Positions 32,545 through 55,547 are shown, counted from the first letter of the stretch. The stretch: DNA of 64,000 nucleotides from Zygnema cylindricum (GCA_037447655.1 JBBHKE010003070.1:62001-126000); one strand, 5' to 3'. Notes: a model not told the origin generated them from the sequence alone. Translations and numbers: made by a program.

Positions 32545-33462
32545 GGGTACGTCCCCATGTAATCGGTACTTTGATAAAGTATTTTGGACTGTAGTAAAGA
32601 TTCTCCGTACTACTTTGAAGAGCGTCTCAATGTGCGAAAATGAAATCGGAACTTTGAATGTGACGGTTGTAGACGTAGGTACAACTTGTGACGATTGAAG
32701 ACGACTACGAAACGATTAGTGACGCCAACAAAAACAATCTAGATTTTTGTGAAATCGTAGATGTTTAGGGTTTGGTGATATTGTGACGTCACGCTCACTT
32801 GTGACAACGTCGACGTCACTGATTCAATGCCATGGTTTTTCGATTTCGTTTTTTTTACTTTTCTCGCTCGACATGCCATTAAAAAAAAACCTAAAAATTG
32901 TCAAAAATAATATTTTTAAAAGATCTTTTATTTTATACCGATATTGTCGTGTCTCATTCTAAAAAGTGTGGGATTAGAGCGATGGTGTGAGAGGGAGAGG
33001 GGAGAGGCGACGACGGTGCAAAATTTTGCTAAGGACCCCATGAAAGAAAGTGGAGATCCGAAACCCCTGCAGATTTTTTTCCGTACCTGCGCGTGACGGG
33101 CACGGAGAAAAATAGCGAGGACTCTCCCTCGTCCTAAAATTTTCACACCCTTGTGGCGCGTGCGTGGGTCATTTTTCATTCGCTGTTTGGGCGGTACTTG
33201 AACTAAAATCACCCCCTGGAGGTGATTTTGGATGAAGTTTCTTTTTGGGTTGGATTCTCTTGCCCGGGGGTCGAAAAGGGGAAAACGCCAAAATGCTTTC
33301 ACATGACGACAAACACGCCGTACATCCAAAGTATGAATTGCCGTTCACTCTACTTTGGTAAAAATGATTTTCTCGTACGGCTAAAGTTTTTGTCAAAGTT
33401 CCCTGAGTTTTAGGGTAAAAAGACAGAGAAAAGTAGATACTTTAATACATGGGGACGTACCC
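32545..33462. mobile_element. PIF/Harbinger-like non-autonomous element (copy E1)
   Basis: 918 bp with perfect 17-bp inverted ends (GGGTACGTCCCCATGTA) and 3-bp target duplication TCA (32,542-32,544 and 33,463-33,465). The interior is shared with the copies at 12.5, 52.7 and 53.8 kb, and includes a near-palindrome at 33,205-33,229 (TCACCCCCTGGAGGTGA). No transposase. Confidence 0.8.
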
Positions 33463-33580
33463 TCAGTTTTATTGGTTTATTTTCCTGTCTTATATTATGA
33501 TATTTTTCCTTCATTTCCGGAGATCGTCTGGTGTGAAAACGTCAGATACATAAGCACCAATACTGACAATTTATTTGGAT

Positions 33581-33886
33581 CATAGTTCAAAAGTAGGCGT
33601 TTTTATGGTAGGCCTTTGGTCGGGGCTTTTATCGTAAGTTGTGTTATGGGCTTTTCATGTGATCTTCTTAGATCGCTACTTTGATCGGAGACCGTCCGAT
33701 CGTCCGAATCTGACGGTGTAAATAATTTTTTTTGGTCCGAATGTTTTAATTGGTCCAATTTTTGGTTCGAATGTTTTAATTGGTCCGAATAGGTCCTAAT
33801 ACAATATGGGTCTTAAGGTCATACTGTATGTTTTGCTTACAATAGGCATATTGTATGGGCCTACTTTCACCTACTTTTGAACTATG
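33581..33886. mobile_element. hAT-type MITE (M2)
   Basis: 306 bp with the same CATAGTTCAAAAGTAGG ends and a shared interior (GATCGCTACTTTGATC, GTCCGAATCTGACGGT). The flanking 8-mers do not match, so its duplication is lost or it moved by recombination. Confidence 0.75.
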
Positions 33887-34474
33887 CTTTCAACACATGT
33901 TCAAACTTTACATCAAATCACCTCGCGGGGTGATTTGAAATAAAGTCCAATAATGTGAGCGAATAGGCTGACACTGTCGCAAGTGTCTGCAGTTTTTTAC
34001 ATTCGGAGTACCAAAATTAAAACACACTGCACGTTTCCAGCTTGTGCGCAATGTTTTGCGTGCGCTGATCCGTACTGGGGCCGTCTCTCTCAAAAACACG
34101 TGTCTTTACACATACGGCGTATGAAATATATTGGCCACCTGTCGGCAAGTGGGAAGACGACAAACAAAACAGCAAATTCTCTGCGACAGCGAAAGGTATT
34201 TTAGGGTTTTGACACGTCCGTGTGACGTACAGACAAAGTCACAAAAATTGTACAGCGTGCGGAGAAACGCCTCAAAATTGAAGGCGAGTGGAAGTTTCGC
34301 CTCATTTTATGTACCACTTCATCTATCACAATTATTCGTACACGTCTACGTAAGTCACTTTTTTAATTGACAAGTTATTTGCGTTTACATCCGAATGCTC
34401 TAAACGCTGTACGGAGAATCTTCGCTAAAAAACAAAGTAGCAAGACTAAGTTTCGATTACATGCGAAAATACCC
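33887..34474. mobile_element. Truncated PIF/Harbinger-like copy (E4)
   Basis: Same family as E1, in reverse order. It begins just inside the near-palindrome (33,914-33,937) and ends at the terminal GCGAAAATACCC (34,474), followed by TAA. The left terminus is missing, next to M2. Confidence 0.6.
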
Positions 34475-36796
34475 TAATTGGTCGTGGATGAGAAATGAAA
34501 CTTTATTGGCCACAAAATCATATTTTACGGAAACCAGTTAGTTTGTTCGAGCCCATAAACTTGAAAACGACTTCGTTCAAACCTCAATATGGATTGCTTA
34601 CGATTTAAATTTTAGATTATATAGCACAAAATCATGATTTGAAGTTTTGAACCAGGTTCTAGTTTATTAGGGTCGACATTACGTTACATCTTGCCTTCCT
34701 GTTACCGATACTATTTTTCTTTCTACCACTAACTTTTTTCCTTTTTACACATGCCCGATTTTATTTGGAAACAACTAATCTAAATATTAGAACCATGCCA
34801 TGCTACTACAAACGTTAGTTTAATAACCCGACAAGTGTCCGTGGAGAAAAAATAGTGTAAAGGCCGAAATAATCTAGCAATATCAACAATATTGGGTTGG
34901 AAATGATTCCCCCCCAAAAAATAGTTACTTCATGGTAGTTTCAACATTTTGCATCTGAGTTTCAATAGTGGGTCAAGCGTCTCTACATAGGGTGTGACAA
35001 CGTATGACATTGTTAGGAATAAAGAGCGTTATGATGCGCGTCGAGATGCTATGGATGTTGTTATTGCAATGATGGTCAGTATGTTCGGATGTTTAGATGT
35101 TGCTTTGGTTGAGTTCCTCCACACTTAATGTCGACATTCGTTCGAGGGGTGGGACTTCAAGACCCATCCACCTCTTGTCCCCAAGAGCTTTTATCAGCAT
35201 TTATTTGTGACCACGGAATGTTCCCTCGACTACCGTCTTGCACCATTTCATCATCAGCATGGCTTCTCTGTATGCAAGCTCCCATCCTTCTCCAACATGC
35301 TATTGTGCTCATGGATCCTTGTTATATGCTATGCAACCCTCAATGACTCCCGCGGTTACGGGTACAGGGATTTCATGTTTGAGATTTTTGCTCAGGAGTT
35401 TTTGCTAAGGGTTTGCTGTTTTGTTGTCTTGTTTGTGTTCTTTGTTTTCGCTCCTTCCTTAGTTTGACCTTGTAATCATTTCCTTTATATCGCACTTTTT
35501 CTTCTGTATTATGTTTAACTTTGCGTGAATTTTCACAATTTACTTATGACTTTACTTTTAGTTGAGATGGTGGTGGTTCATCACCGCACGTTTTTAATAA
35601 GAACCATTGGGAACGTGCAAAACAGCCAACAGTTTGTTGTCCCGGGTGAGCTAAGTAGAACCCGATATTTCCTATCGGTGCTGAAAGTGAGAAATGAAGA
35701 AGGCCTGCCACCTCATCCGAGTCGTAGGGGCACCGCAAACATTGGAGATATGTTGCAGTAAGATACTTGGTTTAACCAGATGTACTTGTACATTTCCCTG
35801 CTTGAATACTTGCAGTATTATTGGAATACAGTTTGAAGTACGGCAATCCTCACAGTAAGACTGAAAAATGTTTGTACTTCATCCTCACTTGCTCAGAATT
35901 GATTGATGCATAATGCAATTAAAAATGGTCACCGCATGTACATTTCTCATACTATACGCGTATTTCACATTCAAGTATGATGACGGCATATAACATTTTC
36001 AATTGCTTTCACACATTTGAACATGGGCTAAGTGTGTGAAAACAATTGGAAGGGCTATGGCTTATAATCACTTACAGTACGCAAACATGACATTTTGTGT
36101 ATAGTACACATACTGTACGGAAGAACAACATATATCTTTTCCAATAGTTTCACACATTAAACCTATGATTTGAAGTATGGAAGGGCTGCCCTTGCACTTG
36201 TGATAATGAATGGCATGGAAGGTCCACAAAATTTCCCAACCATTTAACAGGTCCAATAAACTCATTCCTGAACGAATCAGTTACAAATGGCCTTTCCAAC
36301 AAATCAGAAATCTGTTTTAACATTGCCATGTTACCGTCAGGATGGCGTCTGTCTCATTTGAGAAAGACGTAGGTAATGGACATTTCTATTTCAGCATAAG
36401 AACATAAACATTCAGGTTTCATAACTGAATTCTTCAATAGTGAACTACCTTTGCTGGGAGTCACAAGCGACAGAAACACCCAGCGCAAAAAAACTAAATC
36501 AACATAAATTAAAAGGGCCTACCCAAACCAAAAGGAGACGAGTTCCCCTATATACAATCAGCTCAACAGACTCGAGTCGGTGAAGCAAAATTGTATGAAT
36601 AGAAGTAGACAAGCAACTAGTACCCAAAGACTCGACAGTCGGCCTTCATTCCGCTGGGCCTCTCATCACCCGATATGGTAGGTTGGCGCAATCTACTAAA
36701 CCCATTTTATACCCGATCGCATTTTTCCCCCACCGCTATTGCTACTCTGACATGCTGGACGTGCCCTTTTGTTTTAGCTTCTAATTCTTATTATTG
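34475..36796. other. Intergenic region 3' of the MAPKKK gene
   Basis: No supported gene. Protein-like but unrecognised stretches occur around 34,990-35,110 (VTTYDIVRNKERYDARRDAM and onward, plus strand) and 35,560-35,761 (ending RRGTANIGDMLQ). They may be fragments of a decayed transposase; I cannot identify them. About 35,930-36,180 contains two degenerate copies resembling the 140-bp MITE at 37.2 kb. Confidence 0.35.
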
Positions 36797-46893
<10,097 letters not shown>

Positions 46894-47782
46894 GAAATCT
46901 CACACAGCTTATAGCTTGAATTCCTGCTTAGCAAAACCCAATGCTCCCCATTGCCCAAGTCAGGAGCATCACGAATTAGAAAGACTAAAAGGGCATTTTT
47001 CCTACCTCTGATGGTGCTGTACCCTAGAAGCACTCTCCTCTTCTAGCCTTCACATGAAAATGGAGCCAGTAAGCGACAGCTCCAATGATCTCTAACTATT
47101 CTTCTATATTCTTCCATTTTGACAGCAGTCAGCAAGTGCTGCATGGCAATGTTGAAAAGGCTAGCTTGATAGAAGATCCCCCTATTAGGGCAATACGGAC
47201 GCTACTGTGGCGTCATATCACATGCTTGACCTAATCACTGGTCCTCAAAAGCAGCTTATCATTTCAATGTCTGTCAACACTGCATCTCTATCAGCTGAAG
47301 ATATCAAAATTGGACATCCGCAGTTCTGCCGCACCATTGTAAGGCAGATCTGATTTTGCACAAATCTTTCTCCCGACAATTTGAAATTACAGGCAAAACC
47401 GCTCTTGCAAAATCGTCATTTTTCACTAACATCCCGTTTAAAATTGCCAGTTTCCCTAATTTAAGAACCTGTCCTATCCATGGAACTAAATTATAATCTC
47501 TGGCTCGTCTTCTTTCAATACCAACTTTATAAAATAGAAGTGGCAAAGTTGTGGCAACCTTAACCTCTCTCGGGAAACTCTATAGCTCCAACATGGCCAC
47601 TTTCACAGGCTGAACCATAAAGCAACCATCACATGCGAATGCAGATTGAGACTCGTAGAAAACACTGTCATTCGATATTCTCCTACAATTTTCAAAACAG
47701 AGCTGCGAAAAGTCTCTCTCTTTCTTCCATCCAAATGCGAAGAAAACAACACACACGAAAAACCAGGTGTCAAGCAACATAC

Positions 47783-47960
47783 CTGTACAGAATTCAATTC
47801 CACACGCCGGTGACTTCCTCCTTTCCACCGCGCAATGAGCGTGTGAGAGAAAGAGATGGGGAGAGACGGATGGGAGAGCATGGATGCAAACCATGCGGCA
47901 GAACGGGAGGGACGAAACGGCGGCTATGTCTGTAAGTGCCTCATGTGAACACCAACGGGA
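47783..47960 (-). other. Probable 5' untranslated exon of the MAPKKK locus
   Basis: Ends with a strong donor, TGTACAG|GTATGTT, at 47,783. Splicing to 46,923 gives a leader whose short frame (ATG 47,881) stops five codons after the junction, so it could act as an upstream ORF, with ATG 46,893 the main start. The 5' boundary is a guess; the transcription start is not visible. Confidence 0.4.
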
Positions 47961-48198
47961 TCCATGCGAACCGGAGGCAACGAAATTTCGAAGCTGCAAA
48001 CCCTAACGTCATAAAGACAGGAGAGGGGACAAAGTACGGAAAGGGTACATTGCCTCATTTTACTGTCGATTGCTACTATTTCCGAATTCATATTCGGGAG
48101 ACAAGTCAAGCCGTTTCGGTTAACAGAAATCCTACGCCATCATCAGTATCGGCGTATCCCCTTCAAAAAAACGTTTAAAGGGTGAGTGGCGTTTAAAT

Positions 48199-48475
48199 CA
48201 TAGTTCAAAAGTAGGTGAAAGTAGGCCCATACAATATGCCTACTTGTATGCAAAACATACAATATGACCTTAAGACCCATATTGTATTCGGACCTATTCG
48301 GACCAATTAAAACATTCGGACCAAAAAAAATTATTTACACCGTCAGATTTGGAAGATCGGACGGTCGCTGATCAAAGTAGCGATCTGAGAAGATCACATG
48401 AAAAGCCCATAACACAACTTACGATAAAGGCGGCGACCAAAGGCCTACCATAAAAACGCCTACTTTTGAACTATG
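48199..48475. mobile_element. hAT-type MITE (M3)
   Basis: 277 bp with CATAGTTCAAAAGTAGG inverted ends and a perfect 8-bp duplication GTTTAAAT (48,191-48,198 and 48,476-48,483). Inserted just upstream of the MAPKKK 5' region, in inverse orientation to M2. Confidence 0.9.
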
Positions 48476-48483
48476 GTTTAAAT

Positions 48484-49850
48484 GGTCGCTTCAGTTTTAT
48501 TAAATTTTGTTAACATAAAAGTATATATTCCCTGGAATGGGGAAAACGTGATAGGAGAGTCGTTGTCTAACTATTTCATTCCTCAAGATTTCTTCTCTCA
48601 CAAACATAGACACTCCCTTGGTGGAGAACTGTAAGAACGTTAGGAAAGAGAAGGGGGGTGTAGGGTAAGAGGGCATATAAAACAGTAGACTACACTAGAT
48701 TAGTGGGATAAGACCTCCCGTAATTTATAAAATACGCTTAGGGCCCTAGTATAGGACTTGGATACACATGTAGGTCAAGGCTAGCGTCTACTGCTTTAGT
48801 GGGGACGTAGAGGAAGGTGTTATGACATTATAAAAAAAAATGTTTATCGACCTTAAAGGGTCAACGCCACTGAGGCCGACGCAACTCACGGGGTTTGGGG
48901 AATCCTTACTGGAAAGGAGCGTAAAACTTAAACATTCGAAAATGGAACTCCTAAGTTGTATTTATAAATAACTTTAATCTTCAAGAGCCAAATTATTTGT
49001 TTATACAATATAAAGAAGTATAAAAAGGTTTGGCCAAGCTTATAAAAACTCTTGTGCCATAGAGAGATTGGAGAATTAAGTTTTTTTATAGGTACTTCGA
49101 GTCGCAAGTACGTCGCATAAAAAAAAACGAGAATCCTTCACCAGCCCTTCGCAATTAAAGGAACTAAAACACCAATTTGCTCCCCCTCCCAATCTATTTG
49201 GAGTTACGGAAGGAGCTCACTGGTCAACGATGTTTTAGACAAGGCTGTACGCGGGACGTTGGTTAAAATTTTTTTACTCTAAAAGTTATGCAGTAGATGG
49301 TCGTACAATATTTGTAAATGATGCTCGATATAGGAATGATGGGACGGGTGATGGCGCCAACAAGGGGGACCCCGTGGATGAGTTTCACAGTGACTCGATA
49401 TTGGGGTTGCAAGATAACATTTACCTCAAATAAGAAGGTACCTTGGGCTTATAGTCACGCGTAATAATTCGAGAGTTGAAATCTCAAATCCTTCACCTAA
49501 CACTCTGTCGAGGGACGACAAAAACAAACAAAGAAACAGAAAAATCAAATAACATCAAATTATGAGGAGGCGAACACCTCTAAAGAAGACATAAACCTCA
49601 CAATGAAAAGCCTCAACGAGAGAGACGGGGGATCGTGTTTGTCGTGCTTGTTCTACACCCTCCAAAAAAAGCCTAGTGAAGCATTAGCGGAGGGAGCCAG
49701 GTTAGGCACCGAGACACATTTGAGTTAATGAACGCCTCAAACGACATGTGATAAAAAATTATCGGCTTATCACACGAGGGTTAATAGCACAAAATTAAGC
49801 TAATGGTTACTGATGAACTACGGTTATAACGTTGAAAAAATAAGTGGGAG
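48484..49850. other. Intergenic, no gene seen
   Basis: AT-rich, no recognisable coding sequence or RNA gene. Confidence 0.4.
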
Positions 49851-49977
49851 ACAGGGGTGCAGTCAAATTGTCAGTTTGCCTTCTTGGGCAGAAGTGGTCG
49901 TGGCTTAAAGTGGGTTAGTTAAACACTATCTAGAGGCTTCCTGTATTCTGTAGTCCAATGGAGGACACAGAATTGCA
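49851..49977 (+). repeat. Detached 3' end of a family B copia LTR
   Basis: 127 bp nearly identical to 59,666-59,792 (CAGGGGTGCAGTCAAATTGT start, CCAATGGAGGACAC then AATTGCA end). It stops exactly at the LTR terminus, but unrelated sequence follows instead of a primer-binding site. Confidence 0.8.
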
Positions 49978-51280
49978 AACCCAAACAAATATCTACCCTA
50001 TAAACAATGGGGATTAAAAAAGGTTGCTAAGGCAAGAGAAGCATCACATATTGGCCCTAGTAGTGTTAAAAATTTAGCATCCACCAACGATTATAATATT
50101 ATGGTAAGCTTTTGGCGACAACACCACTTGAATTAACATGTTAATGTTGAAGAAGTGTTTTATAATTCACCTTCAAAATTCAAAACCATTATAGTGGAAG
50201 GGGAACCATTTTAAATGTTGTTGGAAAAGAATCACTTTTGTACGTTTGTCAAAAACTGGGTTGGGGATCGGCTTCTAACGCTGAAATAATAAAAATATGG
50301 GGAATTTCTTACGTAAAACTAACAGTTTTATGCCCAATTTCATGCCCATTTACCGATATTATTTAATGACAAAATTTATGACAATATATCACATGGGTGT
50401 AACTCCATACTGTCCAATCTACAATAACACGTTTTTTTTTTAAATTTCATTTACACCATAAATAGAATGTAATAAGAAACATAATATTGATTAACCAATT
50501 GTAGATGAGAAAATATTTGGGGGAATAATGTCTCACCTTTATGATTCGTGAACACTAACTTTTGTGCGACAAAAATTATGGGGTTTTTATGCTAAAAGTT
50601 TGAGAACCACTTATTGTTTTTATTCTAAAAAAAAAAACAGATTACACCGTCGACAGCTCATGTGTCCACATTGTAAATGAGAATGCTCTAATGATAAACC
50701 AAATTAGAAGAAATGGTTCATCTTTCAACACGGTTTCACTACCTCATCTACTCAAATTTGTTCAAATCCTCAAATATATACCATTTTTGAATTATCATAT
50801 TAGGGTGTGAGCACATCATATCGAGTTAATAAGATAAGTTTTGAAATAAAAGATGCCCTTTTGATGGCTATAGACAAAGGCAATAAAAAAATAAGTTTTT
50901 TACAATAATTTTCATCTCTCATGAAAGGAGATAAAAACTTGGGCAAAATGGCAAAAAAAGCTGGTCCAACTGGAATCGATAGCCACAACAAGAAAATAAT
51001 TATGTTTTCGTTTATGATTTTAGGGACGGTCGAAAGAGAGGGAATTACAGGTCGGTATGATAAAAAAAGAAGGGAAGGTAGAATAAACGTAAATTTGGAA
51101 ATTTGAAATCATAACCAAGAGTTTTGGAACGACTATGGTGCCAATGCTCACTAGATAACAAGAGGTTACAAATAAGAGGTTGGAAACACATGTTGGAAAA
51201 CTTCTTAGGTTTCAAAACATAGGGTCAATGACTATTTCGTAGGAAAATAGTATTGTGGGAACGTGTATCCAAATTAGTGT
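49978..51280. other. Intergenic, no gene seen
   Basis: AT-rich. No domain-bearing frame. The right end merges into the U repeat. Confidence 0.4.
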
Positions 51281-51296
51281 TAGGTGTATAAATTAG

Positions 51297-52127
51297 TAGT
51301 GTTGGGTATCGAGGACCTTTTGCCGATATTCGATATATATCGAATTTCAGGTACTCGATAATTGATATATCGCTTCGATATATCGAAAATCAAAATACCG
51401 CGATATATCGCCGATATATCGAGGCATTAAAAAAATAAAAAATAAAAAAATTCACAGGTCTCCAAAGTCACTTGCCTTCGGGACAAGGTGACCGTAAAAT
51501 CTTTGCCGAAAACAAATACGGTTTTTTTCTGAAAGTCAACAGAGTGAAGGAGATATCTGAGGTACATTGGCGCGGTGCACTTGCGAAGTACACGTACATA
51601 ATATGCAAGTACGGATTTCCGTACGAAAATGGTCGGTTTTTAAATTTTTGACGATTTTAAAGATTTGATTGTCAACTTATAAAGAACCACTCAAATCATA
51701 ACACGTATATAAAAACTTGTATACAGACGACACGCGATGTAACCGAGGCCTCTGTAATACAATTTTGTTGTTGTCCGTACTATTACAAAGACCTCCTGAT
51801 GTAACCATACCCCAAATAAGTAATTATATGAATTACAAAATAAATACCTTTTTGTCGGTTACATTTTGCGGCGTCTACCTTTAAGTCACGGAACGAAAAT
51901 CACGTCGTACGTGGCGTATCAGAAAATTTGCCTTTTTCGCTAAAATTACACATTGTATATAAATATACAATGTTAGGTTTAAAAAAATACTATATATCAC
52001 GATATATATATATATCGATAATTTATGTTGGTCTCGGTACGATATATCGAGAATTTTGCTCGATCAATATTCGATATATCGAATATCGAAATTATCGCAA
52101 TATGAATTTACCTGATACCCAACACTA
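51297..52127. mobile_element. hAT-type non-autonomous element with ATATCG arrays
   Basis: 831 bp with 14-bp perfect inverted ends (TAGTGTTGGGTATC) and a perfect 8-bp duplication TAAATTAG (51,289-51,296 and 52,128-52,135). Subterminal regions are packed with CGATATATCG-type palindromes, as expected for transposase binding sites. It sits inside the U repeat. No coding capacity. Confidence 0.9.
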
Positions 52128-52135
52128 TAAATTAG

Positions 52136-52703
52136 TGTAAATTTATGTTGGTGTTAGGCCCTTGAACCTAAATTAGAGTTAATAATGCCAACATCTGCTT
52201 TACACTAATTATTTCGTAACTATAATAACGATTGTTAGTTGTCTACTTGCGCACATTCAAGCTAAGGTCACCCTATTTTAGTATTTTTTCGTTGGTGAAT
52301 AATTCCCCTAAGAACCTTTCCGCCGACACAGTTTCTCGTCACGTCCAAGATGTCTCGAGTCAACATGGTTCCCTTTTGAAGTCGGCAAGATCATCGCCTC
52401 CGTCCGATGAAATACGACTAGCAGATTCGTTGAAAAAAAAAACGCCGAACACAGAGTAAACACTCGTAGGTTCGCGTATGCAAAATTTTGGGTAGGTGTT
52501 TCCGATCTCCTATGACAACAGTTCAATCGTTGTCGCAAATAGGCGGCGGGGACCACTTGCTGAATGTCATCGCGCCACAAAACTAGAGTTTGTAAGGATC
52601 GGTTACTGGTTACGTTCGTTCACTTCGGAGGAGCGATTCGCAATGTACTTTTTTACGCGCATCTTGTACTTCCGTTCACTTGTTCATTTCGGGCTTTGGC
52701 GAA
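52136..52703. other. U repeat right part and unassigned spacer
   Basis: The first 120 bases match 15,171-15,290. The rest is unrecognised, with no supported gene. Confidence 0.4.
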
Positions 52704-52706
52704 TAA

Positions 52707-53812
52707 GGGCATATTCCATGTAACCAAAACTTAGTCCCGTAGCTCTGTTTTTTAGCATAGTTCAAAAGTAGGTGAAAGTAGGTTCATACAATATGCCTAT
52801 TGTATGCAAAACATACAATATGACCTTAAGACCCATATTGTATTCGGACCAATTCAGACCAATTAATACATTCAGACCAAAAATTAGACCAATAAAAACA
52901 TTCAGACCAAAAAAATTTATTTACACCGTCAGATTCGGACGATCAGACGGTCGCTGATCAAAGTAGCGATCTAAGAAGATCACATGAAAAGCCTATAACA
53001 CACCTTACGATAAAGGCGCCGAGCAAAGGCCTACCATAAAAACCCCTACTTTTGAACAATGTTTTTTAGCAGAGAGTGACGATGTTTACAAAATAGCGAC
53101 GGTTGTAGACCTCTAGTTACTTTTGACATTGCAAATGTTTAGGGTTTGTGAAATTTGGACGTCACGCTCAATTATGACAGCGCCGACATCACAAATTCTA
53201 AAACTTTCCACCATGGTTTCCCAATAGTGTTTTTTTGTCATTTCTCACTCTACTTGCCATCAAATTACGCCCAGAGATAGTAAAATGAAACTGTTTCTAG
53301 AGATCTTTCATTTTATTCCAATATTGACGTTTTTCATTGCAAGAATTGTGAGATAGACGCGATAATGGGAGAGGGAGAGAGAGAGGCGCTTTCACGCACT
53401 ACACTTTTGCAAAATGGTGTCCGTTGGTCGAGACCCCTCCATTGCCGCTGTTCGGAAAATAACGCACGGAAAAAGTCACGCACAGGCTGGAAACGTGCAT
53501 TGGGTCTTTTTTTGGTACTCCGCAGACAAAAAATGTCAAAAACCTCCGACGCGTGCGACAGCATCTGCATTTTCTCTCACGTTGTTGACCTTCATTCAAA
53601 ATCACCTCGCGAGGTGATTTTATTATAAGTTTGAAGATGAGCTGGAAAAACACGAAAGTGGGTCGAAACGCGCTAGACAACAAACTGGATCGCGCTAGAT
53701 GATCAGTACTTTCATTTTTTTCGTATGGCTGCGGATTTTCTCGTTAAGGGCTAGGTTTTGGAGGAAAACGAAGAAAAAAAAAACCATAACTTTATCACAT
53801 GGGAAATTTCTC
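52707..53812. mobile_element. PIF/Harbinger-like copy (E5), split by a MITE
   Basis: Diverged inverted ends (left GGGCATATTCCATGTAAC, right complement GAGAAATTTCCCATGTGATA) with TAA on both sides (52,704-52,706 and 53,813-53,815). MITE M4 interrupts it at 52,756-53,061. Contains a perfect 24-bp palindrome at 53,598-53,621 (core TCACCTCGCGAGGTGA) and a GA-rich run. Confidence 0.65.
52756..53061. mobile_element. hAT-type MITE (M4) nested in E5
   Basis: 306 bp with CATAGTTCAAAAGTAGG at the left and a one-mismatch right end, and a perfect 8-bp duplication TTTTTTAG (52,748-52,755 and 53,062-53,069). The interior is closest to M3. Confidence 0.9.
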
Positions 53813-53815
53813 TAA

Positions 53816-55547
53816 GGGTACGCCCCCATGTAATTGGTGTGTTCCCATGTAATCGTAAATTAGTCTTCTTACTTTGTTTTTTAGTGAAGATTCTTCGTAC
53901 AGATTTCCAGTATGTTCTTATGTTTGATGACGAAATTGTTATTTTAATTTGTGACGGATGTAGAGGTGGGCATATTTTGTGACCATTGTATACAATTACA
54001 AAACTCGCAACCATTTTTGAATTTTACAAAATAGCGACGATTGTAAACGTCCAGTTTTTCGTGACATTGTAGATGTTTAGGGTTTTACGATGTTATGACA
54101 TCATGGTTGCTTATGCTAACGTCGACGCCATTGATTAAAGAATTTTCGGCCATGGCTTCCTGATTTCGCTAACCTGACCCTAACTCTAGGCTGACCCTAA
54201 CCCTAATTATAACCTTAGCCACAACCTTACACCTTTTCAACTTTTATCACTCGACTTGCCATCAAAAAATGCCCAAAGGTAATGAAAATAATAGTTTACC
54301 ATATATCTTTTATTGCATACCAATATTGTCATGTTTCGCTCCAAAATGTGAGAGATACAACAAATTATGTGAGAGTGAAAGGGAAAGAGGCGTTTTCATG
54401 GACTTCGTTTTTACGAAATGGCATTTGTTGCTCGTGACCCCTCCGCAAAACTTGTACGGAGAAAATGTTCGTACAGGTTGCATTTTTTTTTCTTTTTTAC
54501 TTCATGTTTTGTGAAATTGTTTTGAAAATTTAGAACACGTGCAAACACACGTTCCTATTCGTTGGTCCGCCTTTACTTTAAATAAAATTGACTCGCGTGT
54601 CGTTTTCCAAAATAGTTTGAAAATGACGTTTTTTTACGTGGCATTGGGTCGAAAATAGCAAGACGACTAGCTGTAGTACATTTTAAGTTTCAAAATGACG
54701 CAAAACGTACTCTGCTTTTCGCAGTTTTTTTGTATGGCATAATATTTTTTCGCTTTATGCTCTGTTTTCAACGTTAAAGACAGGAAAATACCCTTACTTT
54801 ATCAAATGGGAACACACCCTTTGTATTTTAGCACACATTCGCCGTACACGGTTTTCGAGTGTCCGAATGTGTAACAACATTATTGTCACTCAAAAGGTGC
54901 GGCGATTGTATGCGTCGACAATGCCCATGACGGCTGTCAATGTCTACAATCTATCTTGCTGCACCGTATTTTTCAAAACTTTTTGAAGTGTCGCAAGATA
55001 CGTCGTATTTTTTAAACAGTTTGGTATGTTGCATGTCATTGCGTGTCATTGTAGAATTGCAACTTTACATCCATGGCTGTACAACATGCCTTTGCGTAAA
55101 CCTCTTGTGTCTAGTCGCCAATTTTTTTACCGTTCGCAGATTTTTAACCTTTCTGTGAAATGACACTGCAGCATCAAGACCTGTAAAACAAAAACGTACA
55201 AGGTTGATGTAGACAAAAACAAACAACCCTGTACTTTTGTTTTGTCGTCAATTTTTTTTAACAAATTTTTACACATGGAAATATATTTTCCTATTTGTCA
55301 AAGAGATTTTACTTTATTCAAAAACATATCGCCGATGTGTTTAATAGAAGTTTAAAGATGACGTGATAGTGGGTTGAAAGAACATAAGACGACAACTTTT
55401 CGTACATCCTAAGTTTGACGATGACGAAAATTGTAATTTACAAATTTGCGATTTCTTCGTACGGTTGCAACTTTCGGAATACGACGCTAAGGTATAAAGG
55501 AAAACGCTAGAAAAAAAACTCGTACTTAGCTACATGGGGCCGTACCC
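53816..55547. mobile_element. PIF/Harbinger-like element (E2) with a nested relative
   Basis: 1,732 bp with inverted ends GGGTACGCCCCCATGTA / GGGTACGGCCCCATGTA (16 of 17) and TAA duplications (53,813-53,815 and 55,548-55,550). The left TAA is also the right TAA of E5. A second pair of related ends (GGTGTGTTCCCATGTAA at 53,836 and its inverse ending at 54,819) lies inside, suggesting a nested copy of about 984 bp. Its right arm, 54,900-55,050, matches 15,632-15,790. No transposase. Confidence 0.7.

Noticed and set aside
33573-33894. Target duplication for MITE M2
   Set aside because: Flanking 8-mers ATTTGGAT and CTTTCAAC do not match.
47783-47881. 33-codon frame as the MAPKKK N-terminus
   Set aside because: Splicing to the 46,923 acceptor gives a stop within five codons; better read as leader with an upstream ORF.
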